Origin: Acidobacteriota bacterium
GTDB lineage: Bacteria; Acidobacteriota; UBA6911; RPQK01; DATIPO01
NCBI GenBank assembly: GCA_028277865.1
Contig: JANQFM010000629.1
Coordinates: 1-5,673 of the forward strand
Direction: 5' to 3'
DNA: 5,673 bases
Both the position numbers and the translations under genes were made by a program. Below the pieces are notes generated by a model, which searched no databases, had not been told where the DNA came from, and saw only the letters and a list, made by a program, of their open reading frames with translations. This document shows positions 1-5,591 of the stretch, in pieces. Every line of letters starts with the position of its first letter. Position 1 is the stretch's first letter.

Positions 1-1
1 G

Positions 2-112
2 CTGCTGCGGGCACACGGCTTGGAAGTGGCGGAAAAGAACAAGCCGCTTTCGTCAAACGTATCTCGCCTGTCCGGCCCAGGCGCACAGCGCCAGTTCAAC
101 GGCAGGGAGTAA
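2..112 (+). CDS. 3' end of an unidentified gene (partial)
   Basis: This frame is open from the window edge to a TAA at 110-112 and encodes 36 residues ending RLSGPGAQRQFNGRE. Its third codon positions are about three-quarters G or C, like the genes that follow, whereas frame 1 over the same stretch is poor in G/C at third positions. That supports it as the coding frame. The piece is hydrophilic, with no transmembrane stretch and no motif I recognise, so I assign no function. The stop lies four bases before the start of the NfeD-like gene, and the ribosome binding site of that gene falls inside this one, so the two are probably co-transcribed. The frame containing the NfeD-like start is also open back to the window edge, so a longer form of that gene cannot be strictly excluded. 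Confidence 0.5.
   Translation: MLRAHGLEVAEKNKPLSSNVSRLSGPGAQRQFNGRE
104..109 (+). promoter_or_regulatory. Ribosome binding site of the NfeD-like gene
   Basis: AGGGAG lies seven bases before the ATG at 117. It fixes that start even though the frame remains open upstream, and it lies within the last codons of the preceding gene, as expected for translational coupling. Confidence 0.65.
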
Positions 113-116
113 AACA

Positions 117-728
117 ATGCTGGAGTGGTTTTCGAGCCTGTCATTGGATCTGATGATCTTCTACGGGATCGCCCTAATGGCCTCGGCGGTCCTGCTGCTG
201 CAGATCCTGCTTTCCATCATCAGCGGCGGCGACGGCATGATGGACATGGAGGTCGGCGGCCTGGACAGCGACGGGTTGGGCTTTCTTTCGCTGCGTTCGG
301 TGACGGGATTCTTCGGAGGCTTCGGCTGGACCGGCGTCATCGCCCTGCAAAACGGCTTGCCGCTTTGGGCCGCCGTGCTGCTGGGTATCGGGGTGGGAGG
401 CCTGCTGATGCTGTCGGTGGCCTTGCTGATGAAGCTGCTGTACTCGTTGCGTCAAAGCGGCGCCATCGAACTCGAAGCCTCCATCGGACACGTTGGCACC
501 GTCTATTTGCCCATCCCGCCCGGCCAGTCCGGGGCTGGCAAGATCCGGGTCATGATTCAGGGACGCTTGAAGGTGCTTTCCGCCTGCACCGACAGCCAAG
601 AACGAATCCCCAGCCAGAAAAAAGTCAAGGTCGTGGGCTTGATCGACGAATATACCCTGCTCGTCACGCCCTTGGGTTCAGAGGCCCAGGGCGTCTCGGC
701 GGGCGAAAAAGAAGAAAAGGGGGCATAA
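117..728 (+). CDS. NfeD/YuaF/YqiJ-type membrane protein, partner of flotillin
   Basis: A 203-residue membrane protein of the kind encoded next to bacterial flotillins (YuaF beside FloT in Bacillus subtilis, YqiJ beside YqiK in Escherichia coli). Visible features: a hydrophobic segment at about residues 11-36; an acidic, Gly- and Met-rich loop at 37-55; a Gly/Phe-rich segment near 62-78; a second long hydrophobic segment at 82-110; then a soluble beta-rich region at about 116-187. That region carries GHVGTV (124-129) and ends VVGLIDEYTLLVTPL, the pattern of an NfeD/YuaF OB-fold domain. The tail (188-203) is charged. Length is near that of YqiJ/YuaF. In the family these proteins sit in the membrane with flotillin in lipid microdomains and affect membrane order; this role is inferred from homology and context. 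The stop is one base before the flotillin ATG, so the two are coupled. No protease domain is present, so this is the short NfeD type. Confidence 0.85.
   Translation: MLEWFSSLSLDLMIFYGIALMASAVLLLQILLSIISGGDGMMDMEVGGLDSDGLGFLSLRSVTGFFGGFGWTGVIALQNGLPLWAAVLLGIGVGGLLMLSVALLMKLLYSLRQSGAIELEASIGHVGTVYLPIPPGQSGAGKIRVMIQGRLKVLSACTDSQERIPSQKKVKVVGLIDEYTLLVTPLGSEAQGVSAGEKEEKGA
717..723 (+). promoter_or_regulatory. Ribosome binding site of the flotillin gene
   Basis: AAGGGGG lies six bases before the ATG at 730 and inside the last codons of the NfeD-like gene. The overlap of the site with the upstream reading frame supports translational coupling of the pair. Confidence 0.65.
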
Positions 729-729
729 C

Positions 730-2286
730 ATGGACCCTACGGTAATCCTCTTTGTCGGCTTCATATCGCTTTTCTTTCTTTCCATGGTCTTTTTGGTCAC
801 CCGCTACAAGCGGTGCCCTTCGGACAAGGTTCTGGTGGTGTACGGCAGCGTGAGCCGCCGCAAGGCCCAAAGGGCATCGGCCCGCTGCTATCACGGGGGC
901 GGCGCATTCGTGCTTCCCATCCTGCAGGGCAGCCAATTCCTCGACCTGACGCCCATCCCCATCGAGATCAACCTGCAGGGCGCCCTTTCCAAGCAGAACA
1001 TCCGCGTCAACACGCCCTCCACCTTCACCGTCGGCATCTCCACCGAGCCCGGCATCATGGAAAACGCCGCCGAACGCCTTTTGGGCCTGCCCAACAAGGA
1101 AATTCAGGAGTTGGCCCGCGACATCATCTTCGGCCAAATGCGCGTGGTGATCGCCACCATGGACATCGAAGAAATCAACGCTGACCGCGAAAAGCTTATC
1201 GAAAACATCTTCACGGGCGTCGAGGTGGAGATCAACAAGGTGGGGCTGCACCTGATCAACGTCAACATCCACGACATCACCGACGAGTCCGGCTACATCG
1301 ACGCCTTGGGCAAGGAAGCCGCGGCACGGGCCGTCAACGAGGCCAAGGTCAAGGTGGCCCAGCAGGAGCGCGACGGCGAGATCGGAAAGGCCGACGCCGA
1401 ACAGGAGCAGCGCATCCGGGTGGCCGCCGCCCACGCTGAAGCGGTGGAAGGGGAAAACGACGCCGGCGTCAAGATCGCCCAGTCCAACGGCTACCGGCGA
1501 AGCCAGGAGGCCGAAGCCGAACGCAGCGCCACGGCAGCTGAAAAGGTCAAGCACGCCCAAGCATTGCAGGAAGCCTATGCGGCCGAAGAATCCGCCGAAC
1601 GGGAACGGGCCAAGAGGGAGGCGGCCACCCAGGAAGCCAACGTCATGGTGCCGGTGGAAATCGACAAGCGGCGCATCGAGACCCTGGCCGAGGCGGAAGC
1701 CGAAAAAATCCGCCGCGTCAAGAAAGGCGAGGCGGACGGCATCCAGGCCCTCATGGAAGCTGAGGCGGCCGGAATCCGGGCCATCCTGACCCAAAAGGCG
1801 GAAGGCTTCCGGGAACTGGTGCGGGCTGCCGGCAACACTCCCGAACAGGCCTCCTTGCTGCTGGTCACCGAGCAATTGCCCAAGCTGGTCGAGGAGCAAG
1901 TCAAGGCCATCGCCAACCTCAAGATCGACTCCGTCACCGTCTGGGAATCGGGAGGCAAGGCAGACGGCAAGACCAGCACAGCTGAATTCCTGTCGGGCCT
2001 GATCGGCTCGCTTCCCCCTTTGCACGAGCTGACCAAGAACGTCGGCATCAAGCTGCCGGAATACCTGGGCCAAATGGGTAGTCCCCCGCAAAAGCCGCCT
2101 CGGCATGAACCTGAGCCTGAACCTCAGCAGGCGCCTGCGCCGCCCGAAACAACGAAGCCGCCGAAGGAAAGGTTTGAGCTGCCACCTCCGAAGGAGTCGC
2201 CGTCATCCGAAGCTGAGGACAAGGAACCTCCGCCGAAAAAGTCGCGGCCAATCATCTCGCTGGACGATCGAGAATTGGCCGACTGA
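730..2286 (+). CDS. Flotillin-family SPFH membrane scaffold protein
   Basis: A 518-residue flotillin. An N-terminal membrane segment (about 4-24) is followed by the basic stretch RYKRCPSDKVLVVYG (25-39) that opens the SPFH/PHB domain (about 27-200, including GGGAFVLP at 56-63). A long Ala/Glu/Lys/Arg-rich coiled coil (about 195-360) has the EAEAEKIRR-type repeats typical of flotillins. A conserved C-terminal region (about 375-447) contains LLLVTEQLPKLVEEQ, IDSVTVWESGGKADGKT and LPEYLG. Flotillins oligomerise at the membrane and scaffold microdomains that help assemble secretion, signalling and envelope-stress complexes; this is established for the family and inferred here. The partner NfeD-like gene ends one base upstream. 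Oddity: relatives I recall end soon after LPEYL, but this one continues for about 70 residues in a Pro/Glu/Lys-rich tail (451-518) whose codons more often end in G, A or T than C. I cannot decide between FloT and YqiK orthology, so I give no symbol. Confidence 0.92.
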   Translation: MDPTVILFVGFISLFFLSMVFLVTRYKRCPSDKVLVVYGSVSRRKAQRASARCYHGGGAFVLPILQGSQFLDLTPIPIEINLQGALSKQNIRVNTPSTFTVGISTEPGIMENAAERLLGLPNKEIQELARDIIFGQMRVVIATMDIEEINADREKLIENIFTGVEVEINKVGLHLINVNIHDITDESGYIDALGKEAAARAVNEAKVKVAQQERDGEIGKADAEQEQRIRVAAAHAEAVEGENDAGVKIAQSNGYRRSQEAEAERSATAAEKVKHAQALQEAYAAEESAERERAKREAATQEANVMVPVEIDKRRIETLAEAEAEKIRRVKKGEADGIQALMEAEAAGIRAILTQKAEGFRELVRAAGNTPEQASLLLVTEQLPKLVEEQVKAIANLKIDSVTVWESGGKADGKTSTAEFLSGLIGSLPPLHELTKNVGIKLPEYLGQMGSPPQKPPRHEPEPEPQQAPAPPETTKPPKERFELPPPKESPSSEAEDKEPPPKKSRPIISLDDRELAD

Positions 2287-2328
2287 CGAGTCAGGCTCCT
2301 CCTGTAGGGACTAGCGAGGCAACGCCTC
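2283..2328. repeat. Two short inverted repeats after the flotillin stop
   Basis: CTGAC-GA-GTCAG (2283-2294) overlaps the flotillin stop codon, and GAGGC-AAC-GCCTC (2316-2328) follows 21 bases later. Both are perfect five-base arms with tiny loops. Neither is followed by a T run, so they are weak candidates for transcript ends; I list them as inverted repeats only. Confidence 0.35.
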
Positions 2329-2349
2329 AGACCGACCGCAGAAGGGTTT

Positions 2350-2419
2350 CGGGTTCCAGGTTCCGGGTTCCGGGCTTTCGGGATTCGGACTCTGGAATCC
2401 GGAACCTGGCGGCGACCCG
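2350..2419. repeat. Long imperfect hairpin in the flotillin-CRTAC1 intergenic region
   Basis: CCAGGTTCCGG (2356-2366) is perfectly complementary to CCGGAACCTGG (2399-2409). The pairing continues inward to 2374/2391, giving 19 consecutive pairs (three of them G-T) around a 16-base loop. CGGGT (2350-2354) and ACCCG (2415-2419) can close it further out across a small internal loop. It starts 64 bases after the flotillin stop and ends before the candidate promoter of the next gene. No T run follows. It could end or stabilise the flotillin transcript, or be a dispersed palindromic repeat; the sequence alone does not decide. Confidence 0.65.
2351..2378. repeat. Heptameric tandem repeat (GGGTTCC)
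   Basis: Three adjacent seven-base units read GGGTTCC (2351-2357), AGGTTCC (2358-2364) and GGGTTCC (2365-2371), followed by a degenerate GGGCTTT (2372-2378). They are preceded by GGGTTTC and followed by GGGATTC, so the whole stretch looks like drifted copies of one G-rich unit. The units form most of the left arm of the hairpin described separately. Confidence 0.6.
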
Positions 2420-2427
2420 TTTGCCCT

Positions 2428-2456
2428 TTGCTGATTGCAGTTCCCTGTGAGATAAT
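2428..2456 (+). promoter_or_regulatory. Candidate extended -10 promoter for the CRTAC1-like gene
   Basis: GATAAT (2451-2456) differs from the sigma-70 -10 consensus at one base and is preceded by TG with one base between (TGAGATAAT), the extended -10 arrangement. A weak -35 match, TTGCTG (2428-2433), sits 17 bases upstream. Transcription would begin near 2463, about 50 bases before the first ATG. The surrounding DNA is GC-rich, which makes the AT-rich hexamer stand out. This is a pattern match only. Confidence 0.35.
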
Positions 2457-2513
2457 TGTGCTTCAAGGTAGACGCTGTTCCTCCAGGCTCTCTGAACCCT
2501 GTCCAGAAACGGT

Positions 2514-5120
2514 ATGTTCCCCGAGAGACCTGTCATGCCCTTTCATCCGCGGCGCCGCAGCTGGATCGTCTTGGCTGCCTTTTCCGTCCTGCTGACAGCA
2601 TCCATATGGTGGTTTTTGATCCGGCCCATCTTCTGGTCGGGGGGAGGTCCGGCAGCTCCGGACCGCTTTGACCGCAGCGTCACCGGGACCGCCTTTGTCG
2701 CCCGGACTGAGGCAGCCGGATTCACCCACGTCCATCAAAAGCCCTGGCTGGATTCCAAGCTGGCGCCGATCATGCCCTGGCTGGCCAGCATCGGCGCGGC
2801 GGCTGCGGCGGGAGACTTCGACAACGATGGTTGGATCGACCTGTATGTGACCAATTCGCAAAAGGGCCGGCCCAACTTCCTGTATCGCAACCAGGGGGAC
2901 GGCACCTTCAAGGAAGTAGGTTTGCAGGCGGGCCTGGCGGACGTGAACGACGACAGCGGCGCCAGCATGGACAGCGTGTGGGGCGACTATGACAACGACG
3001 GCCGCCTCGATCTGTTTGTGGTCAAGTGGGGCCGCGACCGCCTCTATCACAACAACGGCGACGGTACCTTCAGCGACGTGAGTGCCCAAGCCTTCCGAAA
3101 CGAAAAGGGGGCAGCCGGATCACCCTGGGCCAACGGCGCTTCGGCGGTGTGGGTCGACTACGACGGAGACAGCTGGCTGGATCTGTACGTGGGGAATTAC
3201 TTCGCGCCTTTTAACCTGTGGCGTCTGGAGCACACCCGCATCATGCACGACGACTTCGAAAAGGCACGCAACGCAGGGCGGAACTTCCTGTTCCGCAATA
3301 ATCGGGACGGCACTTTCACGGAGGTGGCCGCCCGGCTGCAGCTGGACGATCCCGGCTGGACGCTCAGCGTGGGCCACGGGGACATCGACAACGACGGCTG
3401 GCCGGACATCTATAGCGCCAACGACTTCGGCACCGACCAGGTCTTTCTCAACCGCGGCGACGGAACCTTTCGCAACATTACCTCCGAGGCCTTCGGCGAG
3501 GACACCAAGAAAGGCATGAACGTCGATTTCGGAGATTTCGATGCAGACGGCTGGCTCGACATCTATGTCACCAACATCACCACGGCCGATTACCTGAAGG
3601 AAGGGAACATGCTCTGGTACAACGACGCCTCAAGCGAGCAGGGCCTGCCCCTGTTCGTCGACGTTTCCGCAGAGACGCTGACCTTCGACGGCGGTTGGGG
3701 CTGGGTCGCCAAGTTTTTCGACTACGACAACGACGGCGACCAGGACATCGTGTCCGTCAACGGCTTCATCTCGGCAGGGGAGGAGAATTACTGGTACGAC
3801 CTGGCTTCCTGGACCGTCGCCGGCCAGGATGTGACCGATGCCCTCAACTGGCCTCCCATCGGCAATCGAAGCTTCTCGGGGTACGAGGCCACCAGGCTGT
3901 GGCGCAATGATGGAGACCTGATTTTCACCGAAGCCGCCGTTCAGGCCGGCATCGATGACCGCAGCGACGGCCGCGGCGCCATCGTCTTCGATTATGACAA
4001 CGACGGCGACTTGGACCTCTACTTGGCCAATCAAGGCATGAAGCCGACTTTTTTCCGCAACGACGTGGGCGCCGGCGGAAACTGGTTGGGCCTGCGCCTG
4101 GCCGGACGGCCCGAAGCAGGCTCAAACCGTGATGCCATCGGCGCACGCGTCACCGCCGTTACGGCTTCAGGCTCCCAGATCCGCGAACTGGACGGAGGAA
4201 ACAGCTACTGCGGGCAATCGGATCGACGCATCTACTTCGGGCTGGGCGATCAGATGATGGTTGAAACGTTGGAGATCCGATGGCCGTCCCGGCGGGTCCA
4301 GGTCATGCGCAACCTGCGGGCCAACCAGATCCTGGAAATCGAGGAGCCGGCCGAACTCCCCGAGGTGGTCTCCTTGATCCCGACCAGCCGTGAAACGAGG
4401 GCGGCTCATCCATCCGAAAGCGGCTTGAGCGAGGCGGCCCTGCCTGCGCATGAGATCGAGGCGATTCTGGCAGGGTTCGAAGAGCGGGTGGTCAAGCGAC
4501 CGGATGATTTGGTCCTGGCGGTCAAGTACCGCCTTGAATGCATCAAGCTGGGCCAGCAGGAGCGCTCTGTCCGCTTTTTCGAGCTGCTGGCCGAGTCACA
4601 CCCGACGGTCCCCAACGTCCGCCTGCAGCTTTCAGCCTCTTATGTGGACAAGATACCGACTTGCGGGGGAATGGCTGCCGTTGTATGCAAGGGCACCCTG
4701 GCCCGGCAGTCGCTCGACCAGATGGACATGCTGCTGGCCGATGAAGGCAAGTGGTGGCCGGCCGTCTATTCCAGGGCTATGAACCATCTGCACTGGCCCC
4801 GAGCACTGCTGCACTCGGCCGCCTCGGCCCGCGACTTCAGGAAGCTGATCGAGATCCAATCGGAAGAAGGCAGGCCGGGCCGCTTCCCCTACCACGTCAG
4901 GGCCTACATCGGACTGGGCGACGCCCTGGTCAAGGACGGCAGGTTCGACGAGGCCCGGCAGGCTTGGAGCGAAGGCCAGGCCTTGTTTTCAGGCAACCGC
5001 GACCTACAAAGCCGCCTCGCCCTGCAGACGCCCGATGAAGCCTTGGCATTCGTCGAAAAAGTGCGCAACCTGGAGCAGCAGATCGACACCGACTTCTCGT
5101 TCTTGATCTCTCTCCGCTAG
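2514..5120 (+). CDS. CRTAC1-like membrane-anchored beta-propeller protein (VCBS/FG-GAP, ASPIC/UnbV, TPR-like C-terminus)
   Basis: 868 residues. A basic N-terminus (RRR at 13-15) precedes a hydrophobic segment at about 17-37 with no clear cleavage site, so the protein is probably anchored with its bulk outside the cytoplasm. Seven calcium-loop motifs of the DxDxDGxxD type start at residues 101, 158, 215, 290, 341, 403 and 493, mostly paired with RNxGDGTF strands; this fits a seven-bladed propeller. The third loop (DYDGDSWLD) has Ser where Gly is usual. An ASPIC/UnbV domain covers about 535-608 (RDAIGARV at 539-546, FGLG, LEIRWPSRR). The last ~220 residues are helical and TPR-like: about 663-712, a CGGMAAVVCKG segment (717-727), MNHLHWPR (756-763) and a clear TPR from 797. 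CRTAC1-like proteins are thought to mediate extracellular adhesion or protein contacts; the ligand here is unknown. The start could instead be the ATG at 2535, seven bases after GAGAG; the ATG at 2514 lacks a visible ribosome site. It is separated from the flotillin operon by 227 bp. Confidence 0.88.
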   Translation: MFPERPVMPFHPRRRSWIVLAAFSVLLTASIWWFLIRPIFWSGGGPAAPDRFDRSVTGTAFVARTEAAGFTHVHQKPWLDSKLAPIMPWLASIGAAAAAGDFDNDGWIDLYVTNSQKGRPNFLYRNQGDGTFKEVGLQAGLADVNDDSGASMDSVWGDYDNDGRLDLFVVKWGRDRLYHNNGDGTFSDVSAQAFRNEKGAAGSPWANGASAVWVDYDGDSWLDLYVGNYFAPFNLWRLEHTRIMHDDFEKARNAGRNFLFRNNRDGTFTEVAARLQLDDPGWTLSVGHGDIDNDGWPDIYSANDFGTDQVFLNRGDGTFRNITSEAFGEDTKKGMNVDFGDFDADGWLDIYVTNITTADYLKEGNMLWYNDASSEQGLPLFVDVSAETLTFDGGWGWVAKFFDYDNDGDQDIVSVNGFISAGEENYWYDLASWTVAGQDVTDALNWPPIGNRSFSGYEATRLWRNDGDLIFTEAAVQAGIDDRSDGRGAIVFDYDNDGDLDLYLANQGMKPTFFRNDVGAGGNWLGLRLAGRPEAGSNRDAIGARVTAVTASGSQIRELDGGNSYCGQSDRRIYFGLGDQMMVETLEIRWPSRRVQVMRNLRANQILEIEEPAELPEVVSLIPTSRETRAAHPSESGLSEAALPAHEIEAILAGFEERVVKRPDDLVLAVKYRLECIKLGQQERSVRFFELLAESHPTVPNVRLQLSASYVDKIPTCGGMAAVVCKGTLARQSLDQMDMLLADEGKWWPAVYSRAMNHLHWPRALLHSAASARDFRKLIEIQSEEGRPGRFPYHVRAYIGLGDALVKDGRFDEARQAWSEGQALFSGNRDLQSRLALQTPDEALAFVEKVRNLEQQIDTDFSFLISLR

Positions 5121-5135
5121 CCCCAAGGCTGTTCA

Positions 5136-5319
5136 CTTAACCCAGATTTCTCACGGGTTTTCTACTGCGGAGCCGCAAGCATCCGCCCTGGCCGCGTTGC
5201 GCTCGGTCGGCCTGCTCGACGTACATACAGTACGCCTGCGCGGGCCTCCGTCGCGACGCCTTGTCAGGACGGCCCTTGCGGCTCCTCGCGACGACAACTC
5301 GTGAGAAATCCGGGTTAAG
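5136..5319. repeat. 184-bp imperfect palindromic element
   Basis: The two ends are inverted copies: CTTAACCCAGATTTCTCACG (5136-5155) matches the reverse complement of 5300-5319 at 19 of 20 positions. Inside, GGAGCCGCAAG (5169-5179) pairs perfectly with 5275-5285, CCGCCCTG (5183-5190) pairs with 5265-5272 at 7 of 8, GCGT (5194-5197) pairs with 5256-5259, and GGCC (5209-5212) with 5243-5246. The tip is GTAC-ATACA-GTAC (5221-5233). All these pairs are centred on about 5227, so the whole element folds back on itself. It begins 15 bases after the CRTAC1-like stop. There is no transposase and no obvious target-site duplication. It resembles a dispersed palindromic or MITE-like repeat and, if transcribed, would form a long hairpin able to end or protect the upstream message. 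Confidence 0.75.
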
Positions 5320-5321
5320 GA

Positions 5322-5360
5322 GTGCCGGGCGCTGGAAGAAATAGAAGCCACGTGCCGGGC
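5322..5360. repeat. Nine-base direct repeat GTGCCGGGC
   Basis: GTGCCGGGC occurs at 5322-5330, two bases outside the 184-bp palindrome, and again at 5352-5360, where it overlaps the left arm of the GCCGGG hairpin. The copies are exactly 30 bases apart. It may be a chance or repeat-derived duplication. Confidence 0.4.
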
Positions 5361-5370
5361 TTGTCCCGGC
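5354..5370. repeat. GCCGGG-CTTGT-CCCGGC hairpin
   Basis: Perfect six-base GC arms (5354-5359 and 5365-5370) flank a CTTGT loop. There is no following T run, so it is not a standard terminator. Its form resembles short GCCGGGCTTGACCCGGC-type intergenic palindromes that I recall from several proteobacterial genomes; that comparison is from memory. Confidence 0.5.
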
Positions 5371-5374
5371 CGGG

Positions 5375-5411
5375 CTGTGTTTAGTAACCAGACCCGCTTC
5401 AAAAAACACAG
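5375..5411. repeat. CTGTGTTT / AAACACAG inverted repeat
   Basis: CTGTGTTT (5375-5382) and AAACACAG (5404-5411) are perfect eight-base inverted arms separated by 21 bases. The pair lies between two stronger hairpins and may be part of a larger composite repeat. A reading of the top strand gives a run of six A just before CACAG, not a terminator T run. Confidence 0.4.
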
Positions 5412-5417
5412 TCGCCA

Positions 5418-5438
5418 CCACGGAGCTTGACTCCGTGG
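5418..5438. repeat. CCACGGAG-CTTGA-CTCCGTGG hairpin
   Basis: Perfect eight-base arms (5418-5425 and 5431-5438) flank a five-base loop. The same arm sequence recurs in the palindrome at 5548-5591, so the two are probably related repeat copies. The loop CTTGA is one base different from the CTTGT loop of the hairpin at 5354-5370. Confidence 0.6.
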
Positions 5439-5547
5439 AGCGATGTTTCACGGCTGGGACTCAACGTCGGCAAGATCCCCCATCCAATGCTTCTTTTTGC
5501 CAATCCCGTCTGGTCTGCCAAACACGCCCCGACCGGACTCAGGATTA

Positions 5548-5591
5548 CCGCGGAGGCACAGAGCACACTGTGAATCTCTGTGTCTCCGTGG
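5548..5591. repeat. Palindrome with CCACGGAGACACAGAG-type arms
   Basis: The right arm CTCTGTGTCTCCGTGG (5576-5591) is the reverse complement of the left arm CCGCGGAGGCACAGAG (5548-5563) at 14 of 16 positions. The 12-base loop starts CACACTGTG, which can itself pair CAC with GTG. Arms of this CACGGAGACACAGAG type are a familiar intergenic repeat in large environmental genomes; this is recalled, not searched. Translated, it gives the meaningless HGDTEIHSV string in a minus-strand frame, a usual sign of a repeat mistaken for a gene. Confidence 0.6.

Noticed and set aside
125..745. 206-residue + strand open frame overlapping the NfeD-like gene
   Set aside because: It lies in a shifted frame, is rich in Arg, Pro and His as expected of a GC-rich out-of-frame reading, and overlaps the start of the flotillin. 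The 117-728 frame has proper membrane segments and an OB-like domain.
664..2106. 480-residue open frame on the minus strand opposite the flotillin gene
   Set aside because: It is the complement shadow of a GC-rich coding region. Its translation is a low-complexity mix of Asp, His, Leu and Gly with no domain, while the + strand encodes a clear flotillin across the same bases.
2283..2409. A classical rho-independent terminator for the flotillin operon
   Set aside because: Several hairpins are present, but none is followed by a T run on the + strand, so I describe them as repeats or hairpins only.
2463..3089. 208-residue minus-strand open frame opposite the start of the CRTAC1-like gene
   Set aside because: Its Val/Ala/His-rich translation mirrors the Asp-rich calcium loops of the + strand gene; it has no motif or ribosome site.
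730..5120. A functional system joining the flotillin operon and the CRTAC1-like gene
   Set aside because: Both act at the membrane, but a 227-bp gap with hairpins and a possible promoter separates them, and no shared domain or overlap supports a joint pathway.
5137..5451. 104-residue minus-strand open frame in the downstream gap
   Set aside because: It reads straight through the 184-bp palindrome and two smaller hairpins, so its length reflects repeat composition rather than coding.
5136..5591. A CRISPR array or tandem attachment sites
   Set aside because: The repeats are inverted, differ from one another, and have no regular direct-repeat and spacer pattern; no cas, integrase or tRNA gene is visible.
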